5,860 nucleotides of DNA from Candidatus Nealsonbacteria bacterium RIFCSPLOWO2_01_FULL_38_120 (lineage in GTDB: Bacteria; Patescibacteriota; Minisyncoccia; Minisyncoccales; GWA2-38-27). A model generated the notes under the pieces. It did no database searches. It was given only the letters and a program-made list of their open reading frames with translations, and was not told the DNA's origin. The DNA lies in the NCBI GenBank assembly GCA_001821475.1, contig MHMF01000034.1, positions 1 to 5,860 on the forward strand. The letters run 5' to 3'. Position numbers and translations under genes: made by a program. Below, piece after piece: positions 1-5,489 of the stretch (within the stretch, counting starts at the first letter, position 1; every line of letters starts with the position of its first letter).

Positions 1-45
1 GGGCAATACCCACCTTAAACGTTCTTCCTTAATTGTTTTTGGCAT
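1..45 (-). CDS. Possible N-terminus of a minus-strand gene, cut by the window edge
   Basis: Reading the minus strand from an ATG at 45 gives MPKTIKEERLRWVLP, open to the left edge. The basic, amphipathic start resembles the beginning of a helix-turn-helix protein, and I have a weak impression of transposase or integrase N-termini, but 15 residues cannot establish a family. No Shine-Dalgarno sequence is visible before the ATG. An inverted repeat (57-82) lies just upstream and could be its control site or part of a mobile-element end. The gene would be divergent from the 3D-domain gene. It may not be real. Confidence 0.3.
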   Translation of the reverse strand, partial: MPKTIKEERLRWVLP

Positions 46-56
46 GTTTTGGCACA

Positions 57-82
57 TACCGAGATACTATCAACTCTCGGTA
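57..82. repeat. Perfect 8-bp inverted repeat between divergent genes
   Basis: TACCGAGA (57-64) and TCTCGGTA (75-82) are perfect inverted arms around a 10-nt loop. No T-run follows on either strand, so this is not an ordinary intrinsic terminator. It lies 12 bp upstream of the possible minus-strand start at 45 and about 38 bp upstream of the -35 box of the plus-strand promoter. It could be an operator for a dimeric regulator, a 5'-leader hairpin, or part of an insertion-sequence end. The sequence alone does not decide. Confidence 0.45.
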
Positions 83-119
83 AAAACCGCCATATGTGTG
101 TATACATTACCTTCCGCTA

Positions 120-147
120 TTGACAAAAAATATAGCCGTGCTATGAT
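120..147 (+). promoter_or_regulatory. Sigma70-type promoter for the 3D-domain gene
   Basis: A perfect -35 box TTGACA (120-125) is followed after 16 bp by TATGAT (142-147), which matches five of six bases of the -10 consensus. Transcription would start near 154 and give a leader of about 70 nt before the ATG at 227. It is one of the two near-consensus promoters in the window and suggests constitutive, independent expression of the downstream gene. Confidence 0.75.
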
Positions 148-214
148 TAAATTATCGCAAAAGTTGTTGCTTTTTGGCAAGTGAATACTGAATTTCAAGG
201 AACTTTTTTATTGA

Positions 215-220
215 AAGGGG
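215..220 (+). promoter_or_regulatory. Strong Shine-Dalgarno site of the 3D-domain gene
   Basis: AAGGGG lies 6 nt upstream of the ATG at 227 and fixes that start over the internal ATG at residue 11. It is much stronger than anything seen before the minus-strand division genes. Confidence 0.75.
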
Positions 221-226
221 TTAGTT

Positions 227-841
227 ATGAATGGCGAGGGAAAGAACGAGATTCCGATGACATGGAGAAATGTGTGTATTTTTGTGGCGGTAATTTTAAC
301 TCTCACCGTCCTGATGTCGTTTGGATTGGAAAAAATCTCCGGGACAGGTGTGATTAAGCGCTTTTTGGCGGACCCGAACGCGCCAGTGGCGCCAATCGTT
401 GAACCAAACGCGGCTGCGGCGCCCTTGCCAACAGCGTTGCCGAAGCCAACGCCAATCCTGACCGCCGAGCCAAATGCCAAGCAAGCGCAAACTCCGGCAA
501 ATCTTGAGCGGATCTTCAAGGCCGCTCCGGTAACGAAAAGGATGAAGGTCACAGCCTACTGCCCTTGCTACGAGTGTTGCGGTCCTTGCGCCATAGGTAA
601 AACTTCTATTGGCCGCGACGCATGGAAAACGTTTGGAGTAGCAGCTGATCCTAAACTGCTACAATATAAAACCAAGCTGGACATTCCGGGAATCGGAGTC
701 AGGGAGGTTGACGACACAGGGGGCGCCATGCGGCAAGATGCTAAGAAGGGCATCTGCCACATTGACCTCCGTATGCACAGCCATCAGGAGGCGAGAAAAT
801 TCGGAGTCAAGTGGCTGGATGTCAAAGTCCTGCCACGATAA
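227..841 (+). CDS. Membrane-anchored 3D-domain protein, putative cell-wall lytic enzyme
   Basis: The protein has 204 residues. A short polar N-terminus is followed by one hydrophobic segment at about 15-33, which is an uncleaved anchor or a signal peptide. Next comes a Pro/Ala-rich linker (about 49-90) with three spaced D/E-P-N-A motifs, then a C-terminal 3D domain (about 106-202). The domain shows VTAYCPC (108-114), AADP with Asp141, VDDTGG (161-166) and HID with Asp180; these match the three conserved aspartates of the family. 3D domains have the double-psi barrel fold of MltA-type lytic transglycosylases and occur in peptidoglycan-cleaving proteins, so an extracytoplasmic wall-trimming role is inferred. 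The domain is Cys-rich (112, 114, 117, 118, 121, 177), which may mean disulfides or metal binding. The gene has its own promoter, Shine-Dalgarno site and terminator, and is visibly GC-richer than the minus-strand genes, which may reflect acquisition. The domain call is firm; the substrate is not. Confidence 0.85.
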   Translation: MNGEGKNEIPMTWRNVCIFVAVILTLTVLMSFGLEKISGTGVIKRFLADPNAPVAPIVEPNAAAAPLPTALPKPTPILTAEPNAKQAQTPANLERIFKAAPVTKRMKVTAYCPCYECCGPCAIGKTSIGRDAWKTFGVAADPKLLQYKTKLDIPGIGVREVDDTGGAMRQDAKKGICHIDLRMHSHQEARKFGVKWLDVKVLPR

Positions 842-867
842 GAGCGACTAACGCTTAAACGAAACAG

Positions 868-900
868 GCCCTGCCGAAACCAATCAGCAGGGCTTTTTTT
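868..900 (+). terminator. Intrinsic terminator after the 3D-domain gene
   Basis: A perfect 7-bp stem, GCCCTGC (868-874) with GCAGGGC (887-893), encloses a 12-nt loop and is followed by seven T residues (894-900). It begins 26 bp after the stop codon at 841. The T-run is only on the plus-strand side, so it should not efficiently stop minus-strand transcripts arriving from the convergent gene that ends at 912. Confidence 0.9.
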
Positions 901-911
901 ATTTGCTTATT

Positions 912-1505
912 TTACGATTTGAGCGACTGGGACATTTCAACTAAATTGAGGCCGATGATTTTTCCGACACAAATAGCGGCTAAAGCGCTGTATATCTGCT
1001 CTTTTCCAAAAAGGCCGTCAAGCCAAAAAGGAATGGTCTTGCCATCGTTTATAATCTTAAAATTAGTTCCCTTGGCGTCAACATTGATATCGCTTGCCCG
1101 AAAATCAGCTCCTTCTCCCAACCCAAAAGACAATACCTTACCTGAAATTTTATTTTTCAATTCTCTTGCCGACTCGTCGTCAAAATTAAAAATCAAAAAA
1201 GATTCTTTAGGCAAGCTCCCCGCCAAATTTCGCGCTGAAGATGATTTTTCCCCTTTGCAAATAATTTCATCTTGCGCTATCTCTCCAAAATGGGTCGCCG
1301 CTAAAACAGGAAGCCGGGAATTTCTCAATAATAACATTGCTTCATTTAATTTGTTCTTTCCCGATAAATCCGATTCGAAAATTTTAACATCCGAACCAGA
1401 TATTATTCTTCTCATTATTTTAGCGGCTGAAAATCGACCATCCCCTATTACCACAACCGCTGGCACTTTTTTTGCGCCAAAAAATATTTCTTTTAGAAAA
1501 TCCAT
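912..1505 (-). CDS. Truncated, degenerate Mur-ligase-like protein (MurF/MurE-type central domain)
   Basis: The 197-residue product resembles only the central ATP-binding domain of Mur ligases, which are normally about 450 residues. Residues 17-33 align with the nucleotide-binding strand and loop, but the family's GSNGKTTTK reads GDGRFSAAK here: the invariant Lys is Phe, and its neighbouring Gly is Arg. Further matches are NFDDE (107-111, usual NxDD), FGLGEGADFRASDI (127-140, usual FG...ADF), and GKEQ...SALAAICVG (167-181), where the usual His-Asn pair is Glu-Gln. The region between the loop and the conserved His (His72) is shortened. The N-terminal substrate domain and C-terminal ligase domain are missing, and the downstream frame does not continue the family. 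An active ligase is unlikely. It may be a decaying remnant or a repurposed pseudoenzyme. The reading frame has no internal stop. Its position last in the cluster fits the usual mur location after ftsI. No clear Shine-Dalgarno site precedes the ATG; the frame is open upstream to about 1568 but has no other Met. Confidence 0.6.
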   Translation of the reverse strand: MDFLKEIFFGAKKVPAVVVIGDGRFSAAKIMRRIISGSDVKIFESDLSGKNKLNEAMLLLRNSRLPVLAATHFGEIAQDEIICKGEKSSSARNLAGSLPKESFLIFNFDDESARELKNKISGKVLSFGLGEGADFRASDINVDAKGTNFKIINDGKTIPFWLDGLFGKEQIYSALAAICVGKIIGLNLVEMSQSLKS

Positions 1506-1558
1506 AAATAAAATTTCTAATTTATGAAAATGAATTACTGTGGGCTTACACCTATAGT

Positions 1559-1649
1559 ATCTACCCGTTCAATCCTTCTGATTGTTCCGCCTTCGGCGGG
1601 ATTATCTGCATCCCTCGCGCTTACGCGCGGGGAATTAAGATGGGTAGAT
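1559..1649. repeat. Composite palindromic element between ftsI and the Mur-like gene
   Basis: Outer arms ATCTACCC (1559-1566) and GGGTAGAT (1642-1649) are perfect inverted repeats. Inside are two separate GC-rich hairpins: CCGCC-TTC-GGCGG (1587-1599) and a stem of CCC and CGCG paired with CGCG and GGG (1612-1631, one internal mismatch, CTTA loop). Together they would fold as a three-way cruciform or RNA. The element is far GC-richer than its flanks and fills most of the 166-bp gap. No T-run follows either hairpin on the minus strand, so it is not a standard terminator. Best read as a REP/MITE-like dispersed repeat, possibly acting as an RNA-stability or processing element in the operon transcript. 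Confidence 0.6.
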
Positions 1650-1671
1650 TAAAAATTGGAAATTGAAAATT

Positions 1672-3366
1672 TTATTCGTAATCCGGCGGTATCTGCCAAT
1701 AATCAATTATATATTTGGCAAGCTCTCTGAAAATCGGAACAGCCGAGTATTCCGCTGTTTTTGTTTCAGGATTATCAAGCTTGATAAAAATAATAAATTT
1801 TGGATTAAAGGCGGGTCCGAATCCGATGAAACTCTGCCATGTCTCGTCGGAATATCCTTCTTTATTCACACCTATCGCAGACCATGGAATCTGGGCTGTG
1901 CCGGTTTTGCCGGCAAGATAATATCCCGGAATTCTCGCCGCCTTGGCATATCCATCTTCCACCACGCTTACCAGCATTGCCGCCACCTGCGAAGCGGTTT
2001 TCGGAGAAATAATTTCTTTAGCCGAAATTTCCGGTCCCACGCCCTGTATTCTTTCCGATTCCCCGCCCGCATCGCTACGCGAAACATTGCTGACAGGCCC
2101 GCCAACAATTTTTTCAACAATATAAGGGTTAGCCATTTTTCCTCCGTTGGCAAATATAGAAAAAGCTCTTATCATTTGGATTGGAGTTATCGCAATCCCC
2201 TGGCCAAATGAAGCTGTGGCATAATTTATTTCATAACCCTTTTTAAGCTCTTTATTTTCAGAATAAATTTCGCCCTGCAAGCCAATGCCGGTCGGACTGA
2301 AAAATCCAAAATTATTTAAATATTCCATAAACAATTCGCTGCCAAGCTGGCTTTCCGCGAACACAGCGCCTGTATTTATGGACTTTTCTAAAACCTCTGT
2401 CATTGTTTTTTTTCCCCAAATCCTGTTGTCGTAATTATAAATAGTATAGCCGCCTATTTTCAATTTTCCGGCGTCAACATAGGAAGTATTAGGGCTTATT
2501 TTTCCTTCATTAATCGCTGAGGCTATAGTCAACGGCTTCATAATAGACCCTGGCTCAAAAAGTTTTTGAACAGCTCCGTTTTGAAAAACCTGAAAGTCCT
2601 TAACTTTCGCGTAATTATTCGGCTCAAAATTCGGAAAATTCGCCAAAACCGCAATCTTGCCGCTGTTCGGATCCATCACAATAATCTGGCCTGATTCTAC
2701 GCCTAATTCACTTCCGGCTTTTTCCAATAATTTTTCAGCCACGAATTGGATATTATAATCCAAAGTTAAATATATATCGCCCCCTTTTGATTCTTTCTCG
2801 GCGCTATTATCCCCTCTTTCAAAAAAAGTTATTTTCCCTCGCAGAATATCATCGTAAAAACCTTCAATGCCATACTGGCCTGCTGATTCTCCTCCTAAAA
2901 ATCCGACCACTTGGGAGGCGACACTGCCCTGCAAATATTTCCTGGAAACTCCATCCTTTACATAAACGCCCGGCAAATTTAGATCTTCCAGCGACTGCGA
3001 TTCTTCTTCGGTCAAATCATCTTTAAGTCGCTCAAACATACTTTCTTTTTCTAATTTTTTAGCTATTAATTTTTCTTCCAGTCCTGTAATTTCAGATAGC
3101 TTTTCAGCCGTATATTTTTTATCCTCAACATCATCCGGGCAGACAAAAAGATATTTTTCGTTTATGTCAGCGGCCAGGATCCTATTGTCCTTAAAAAAAA
3201 TATTTCCCCGCAAACCCTGTAATGGCTGAAATAATTTTTGCTGACCCTTTGCCATAGCTCCATAATAACCGGCTTGGATTATTTGGAGATAAACAAGGCG
3301 GCAAATAATAGCCGCCCCGAATAATATAATTATTACTAAAACGAAATTCAGCCGCCAATTCCTCAT
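1672..3366 (-). CDS. ftsI: FtsI/PBP2-type peptidoglycan transpeptidase (class B penicillin-binding protein)
   Basis: The protein has 564 residues, a usual length for a class B PBP. A short cytoplasmic start and one membrane anchor (about 8-27) are followed by the PBP dimerisation/pedestal region (about 45-190) and the transpeptidase domain (about 225-555). All three active-site motifs are present: SIMK (Ser274 nucleophile, Lys277), SIN (329-331) and KTGT (487-490). The enzyme crosslinks peptidoglycan stems at the septum on the outer face of the membrane, normally with FtsW and the FtsQLB complex. No PASTA domain follows. The ATG at 3366 lies one base after the ftsL stop codon, which indicates tight translational coupling. 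Position downstream of ftsL favours FtsI over the elongation PBP2 or SpoVD, although sequence alone cannot separate them fully. Confidence 0.93.
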   Translation of the reverse strand: MRNWRLNFVLVIIILFGAAIICRLVYLQIIQAGYYGAMAKGQQKLFQPLQGLRGNIFFKDNRILAADINEKYLFVCPDDVEDKKYTAEKLSEITGLEEKLIAKKLEKESMFERLKDDLTEEESQSLEDLNLPGVYVKDGVSRKYLQGSVASQVVGFLGGESAGQYGIEGFYDDILRGKITFFERGDNSAEKESKGGDIYLTLDYNIQFVAEKLLEKAGSELGVESGQIIVMDPNSGKIAVLANFPNFEPNNYAKVKDFQVFQNGAVQKLFEPGSIMKPLTIASAINEGKISPNTSYVDAGKLKIGGYTIYNYDNRIWGKKTMTEVLEKSINTGAVFAESQLGSELFMEYLNNFGFFSPTGIGLQGEIYSENKELKKGYEINYATASFGQGIAITPIQMIRAFSIFANGGKMANPYIVEKIVGGPVSNVSRSDAGGESERIQGVGPEISAKEIISPKTASQVAAMLVSVVEDGYAKAARIPGYYLAGKTGTAQIPWSAIGVNKEGYSDETWQSFIGFGPAFNPKFIIFIKLDNPETKTAEYSAVPIFRELAKYIIDYWQIPPDYE

Positions 3367-3367
3367 A

Positions 3368-3694
3368 TTATTTTACTACAACTTGAGAGTCCACAACTTT
3401 GATATAGGAAACATTCTCTGCTTTTTCAAGCCCGAGACCGTCCAGCAAAACAATTGCATTATCCAAAGAATCCACCCTTAAAAAACTTACTTCCAATTTT
3501 TCATTTTCTTTTGAAATTTCGGACAATTTTTTTTCATATTCCCGCAAGCCGTATTTCTCTTTAACCTCGGAATTAACCAAAAAAATATACAAACCGGAAA
3601 GACCGATTATCGCGCTAAAGCCTAAAAATAATAATAAATTAAAAAATATTTTATTCCTGAACGAGAACGGCTGCCTTAAAATAGATTTTTTCAT
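3368..3694 (-). CDS. ftsL: FtsL-like septum protein
   Basis: The 108-residue protein has a basic cytoplasmic start (1-15), one membrane segment (about 16-40) and a charged, heptad-like helix (about 41-72: EVKEKYGL, EYEKKLSEI, KENEKLEV). A short C-terminal tail ends in a likely beta-strand (about 95-107). This is the bitopic coiled-coil architecture of FtsL/DivIC proteins, which bridge FtsQ/DivIB and FtsB and activate FtsW-FtsI. These proteins diverge strongly in sequence, so the call rests on topology, length and position between rsmH and ftsI. It starts 4 bp after the rsmH stop. No good Shine-Dalgarno site is visible, consistent with coupling to rsmH translation. Confidence 0.8.
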   Translation of the reverse strand: MKKSILRQPFSFRNKIFFNLLLFLGFSAIIGLSGLYIFLVNSEVKEKYGLREYEKKLSEISKENEKLEVSFLRVDSLDNAIVLLDGLGLEKAENVSYIKVVDSQVVVK

Positions 3695-3698
3695 TGGC

Positions 3699-4586
3699 TT
3701 ATATCTTTACCGCTGAGCGCAATTTCGCGCTCCGGGAACGGTGATTACTTTTTATTTCTTCTTCTGATGGAATTATTGGTTTTTTTGTAATAATATTTAA
3801 ATGATTATTCCTTGATTCTTCCTTGAAAAAATCTTTAACGACTCTGTCTTCAATGGAATGAAAAGAGATAACGACAATCCTTCCTCCGGGCTCTAATATA
3901 TCCAATACTTGAGGCAAAATTGTTTTCAAATTGTCGCATTCGCTATTTGTTGCCATTCTTAACGCCTGAAATGTTCTAGTGGCAAAATGTATTTTCCCTG
4001 ATTTGAATCTTGCCGGAATCGCCTCCCTTATTATATTCACCAGTTGAAAAGTCGTTTCAATTGATTTTATTTTTCTATTCTCAATAATCTTTTTCGCTAT
4101 CTGTCCGCTAAATCTTTCCTCCCCATATTCCCTTAAAATCCTCTCAATCTCTTCTCCCCTCCAATTATTTATAATATATCTCGCCGTCAAATAATTTTTA
4201 GATTTAAGACTTGAGATTTGAGATTTATACCTCATCTCCAGCGGTTCGTCTTTCAAAAATGAGAATCCCCTACCCGATTCATCTAAATGCCACGATGACA
4301 TTCCCAAATCCAATAATATTCCATTAACAGGATAAAATTTATTTTCATTGGTAATTTTTTTTAAATTCGCGTAAGAATCATTTATTAAAACTAATCTTTC
4401 TTGCCGATTTATTTTCTTAATCATTTCTGCATCCCAATCAATTCCTAAAACTTTTCCCTTCGGAGATATTTTTTCTAGAATAGCGAATGTATGCCCTCCC
4501 TCCCCTGCCGTGCAATCAATAAAATTTTCATCCGGCTTCGGATCCAGATATTGTAATGTTTCTTTTAATAAAACAGCAATGTGCAT
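3699..4586 (-). CDS. rsmH: 16S rRNA (cytosine1402-N4)-methyltransferase RsmH (MraW)
   Basis: From the ATG at 4586 the protein has 295 residues, close to the family norm. It starts MHIAVLLKETLQYL, the expected HxPVLLxE-type opening. The SAM-binding loop is DCTAGEGGHT (24-33), then GIDWD (48-52), DLGMSSWHLD (93-102), RGFSF (106-110), PLEMRY (115-120), HFATRTFQALRM (200-211) and SFHSIEDR (241-248), with a basic tail. RsmH methylates N4 of C1402 in the ribosomal P site in the cytoplasm. The frame is open up to an ATG at 4664, but those 26 extra codons are encoded by a palindromic element and are unlike the family, so the shorter start is preferred. After PLEMRY, an 11-residue Ser/Lys-rich stretch (121-131) replaces the usual four or so residues and is encoded by a short AAATCT-type repeat. 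No Shine-Dalgarno site is evident before 4586. Confidence 0.95.
   Translation of the reverse strand: MHIAVLLKETLQYLDPKPDENFIDCTAGEGGHTFAILEKISPKGKVLGIDWDAEMIKKINRQERLVLINDSYANLKKITNENKFYPVNGILLDLGMSSWHLDESGRGFSFLKDEPLEMRYKSQISSLKSKNYLTARYIINNWRGEEIERILREYGEERFSGQIAKKIIENRKIKSIETTFQLVNIIREAIPARFKSGKIHFATRTFQALRMATNSECDNLKTILPQVLDILEPGGRIVVISFHSIEDRVVKDFFKEESRNNHLNIITKKPIIPSEEEIKSNHRSRSAKLRSAVKI
4194..4226 (-). repeat. Short AAATCT repeat accommodated in frame inside rsmH
   Basis: On the minus strand AAATCT occurs three times in 27 nt (4226-4221, 4219-4214, 4205-4200), within the codons for KSQISSLKSKN. Bacterial RsmH proteins usually have only about four residues between the PLxMR motif and the following LTA/LSA helix, so about seven codons look inserted. 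Low-complexity repeats of this kind are typical of intergenic DNA in AT-rich genomes. Confidence 0.5.
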
Positions 4587-4603
4587 AGCGATGAAAAGTG
4601 AGA

Positions 4604-4719
4604 GGATGCGATTCTCGGCGGCCTTCTGAGGCGAGCGGACACCGCGCGGTGTCCCGATGTTCATCGGGACGAACGAGCGAGGACGCTGGCCGAGCGAGCG
4701 TATGCCGAGAACCGCATCC
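4604..4719. repeat. GC-rich composite palindromic element between mraZ and rsmH
   Basis: Outer 16-nt arms at 4604-4619 and 4704-4719 are inverted copies with one mismatch (GGATGCG.TTCTCGGC). Inside are a perfect 18-bp palindrome, GGACACCGCGCGGTGTCC (4637-4654), and a perfect hairpin, GTCCCGAT-GTTC-ATCGGGAC (4651-4670), which overlaps it; the two are mutually exclusive folds. GGCC blocks (4620-4624 area and 4688-4691) allow further pairing. The element starts 5 nt after the mraZ stop and ends 17 nt before the rsmH ATG, so it fills nearly the whole gap. It has no T-run and is not an intrinsic terminator. It is likely a dispersed REP-like repeat, and may affect rsmH translation or transcript stability. 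Confidence 0.7.
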
Positions 4720-4724
4720 CCGAA

Positions 4725-5156
4725 CTATATCCCTAAATTCCCTAATTTTGAAATCAAGCTGTCAACTTCTTTTTCCGCGCTGTTCTTATACTCCTCCCAC
4801 TTTGTTGAATCCCACACCTCAAGCCGATCAGACAATCCGCATACCACAACATCTTTCTCCAAACCGGCGTATGTTTTTAAATAATCAGGAACTAAAATTC
4901 TTCCAAGCTTATCCACTAAACTTTCCATTGCGCCAGCTAATACAATTCTGGCAAAAGTCCGGGCTTCCGGCTGACTGGCTGGCATTTTTCCTAATTTTTC
5001 AGCGTATTCTTTCCAGCCCTTTTCTGTATAAACAACTAAGCAATTATTAGTGCCCTTGGTTACTATAATTTTCTTGCCCAGCTCCTTGCGAAATTTCAAG
5101 GGCAAGGCAAGACGTTTTTTACTATCAATTGTATATTTGTATTCGCCTATAAACAT
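4725..5156 (-). CDS. mraZ: MraZ transcriptional regulator of the division cluster
   Basis: From the ATG at 5156 the protein has 143 residues, the usual MraZ length. It carries two AbrB-like half-domains: GEYKYTIDSKKRLALPLKFR (4-23) and VDKLGRILVPDYLK (81-94), each with the DxKxR-type motif that forms the DNA-binding surface, and a terminal RLEVWD..KWEEY (111-123). MraZ forms ring-shaped oligomers that bind tandem TGGG boxes at the promoter of its own operon, and it represses the division and cell-wall cluster in E. coli. Matching boxes are present at 5513-5490. The frame is open to 5234, but those 26 codons overlap the GIY-YIG gene and are not MraZ-like. A hairpin (5164-5183) lies 7 nt before the ATG and no Shine-Dalgarno site is visible. 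Confidence 0.95.
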   Translation of the reverse strand: MFIGEYKYTIDSKKRLALPLKFRKELGKKIIVTKGTNNCLVVYTEKGWKEYAEKLGKMPASQPEARTFARIVLAGAMESLVDKLGRILVPDYLKTYAGLEKDVVVCGLSDRLEVWDSTKWEEYKNSAEKEVDSLISKLGNLGI

Positions 5157-5163
5157 AATTGGA

Positions 5164-5183
5164 TTCAGCCCCAAATGGCTGAA
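5164..5183. repeat. Hairpin in the mraZ translation-start region
   Basis: TTCAGCC (5164-5170) and GGCTGAA (5177-5183) form a perfect 7-bp stem with a 6-nt loop, ending 7 nt upstream of the mraZ ATG at 5156. On the mRNA it would occupy the place of a Shine-Dalgarno site. It may control ribosome access, or be another small dispersed palindrome. No U-run follows, so it is not a terminator. Confidence 0.6.
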
Positions 5184-5200
5184 GACGATTATCCCGCCCT

Positions 5201-5416
5201 CTAAGCGTTTATTCTTTTTCTTAAAGCTCTCCAAGCGCTTCCGTGGTATTTCAATCTTCTTTCTCTTATTCTTGCTAATTTTTCTAATAAATAAACTTCG
5301 TAATAAATTAAACTAATTTTTCCTTCTTTTTGATGCTCCTTAATTCTTCTACGCAAATCCTCTGTATATCCTATATAAAACTCATTATTTCTTTTAAGAA
5401 CATAAATATAATACAT
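5201..5416 (-). CDS. Small GIY-YIG nuclease-domain protein (UPF0213/YhbQ-like)
   Basis: From the ATG at 5416 the protein has 71 residues: MYYIYVLKRNNEFYIGYTED, then LRRRIKEH and LIYYE. The YIY (3-5) and YIG (14-16) strands, the Arg cluster (22-24), His28, the YYE with Glu40, and the RERRLKYHGSAWRALRKRI tail match the single-domain GIY-YIG family. Members are presumed Mg-dependent DNA endonucleases, possibly in DNA repair, but most are uncharacterised. It is shorter than usual because about eight residues normally found between His28 and LIYYE (the ST..R.P loop) are missing. It lies 44 bp upstream of mraZ and directly downstream of the operon promoter and MraZ boxes, so it should be co-transcribed with the division genes. 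An upstream in-frame ATG at 5452 adds residues unlike the family. No clear Shine-Dalgarno site is visible. Confidence 0.85.
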   Translation of the reverse strand: MYYIYVLKRNNEFYIGYTEDLRRRIKEHQKEGKISLIYYEVYLLEKLARIRERRLKYHGSAWRALRKRINA

Positions 5417-5464
5417 AGAGTATAGAGGGCGGGATTCTCGCCTCATTAACATTCGGCTCGAAAG

Positions 5465-5473
5465 TTATCCACA
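5465..5473 (+). promoter_or_regulatory. DnaA-box-like site in the operon leader
   Basis: TTATCCACA is an exact match to the consensus 9-mer bound by DnaA. A one-mismatch relative, TTATCCCCA (5485-5493), lies 20 bp away in the same orientation and overlaps an MraZ box. Two further points weaken the call: a single 9-mer can occur by chance, and the site also fits the 10-bp MraZ grid as a degenerate box (TGTGG on the minus strand). Confidence 0.35.
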
Positions 5474-5489
5474 GATTTTAGCAGTTATC

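Noticed and set aside
868..893. The hairpin as a terminator for the minus-strand operon
   Set aside because: On the minus strand the stem is followed only by a weak, interrupted T stretch. The operon's own terminator is not evident.
919..1527. A 202-codon plus-strand open frame opposite the Mur-like gene
   Set aside because: It has no recognisable motifs or Shine-Dalgarno site and overlaps the terminator-convergent minus gene completely. The minus strand carries recognisable Mur-domain motifs.
1559..1649. A tRNA or riboswitch reading of the three-stem element
   Set aside because: Stem lengths and loops do not match a tRNA cloverleaf (no acceptor CCA, T-loop or anticodon arm), and no known riboswitch core is recognisable.
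1663..2211. Several plus-strand open frames opposite ftsI
   Set aside because: The minus-strand frame carries all three penicillin-binding motifs over 564 residues; the antisense frames show none and lack ribosome sites.
4200..4226. A CRISPR-like array from the AAATCT copies
   Set aside because: The units are 6 nt and irregularly spaced within a coding region; there are no spacers or cas genes.
4587..4664. Upstream start for rsmH at 4664
   Set aside because: The extra 26 residues are translated palindrome and do not resemble RsmH; the family opening begins at the ATG at 4586.
4598..5050. A 150-codon plus-strand open frame across the mraZ/rsmH junction
   Set aside because: It is antisense to mraZ and to a palindromic element, has an Arg/Ser-rich composition from those repeats and no motifs.
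5157..5234. Upstream start for mraZ at 5234
   Set aside because: It would overlap the GIY-YIG coding region and add a tail absent from MraZ proteins, which begin MFxGEY as at 5156.
5417..5452. Upstream start for the GIY-YIG gene at 5452
   Set aside because: The added residues are unlike the family and arise from a GC-rich bulged hairpin (about 5426-5445); family proteins begin MYYxYxL.
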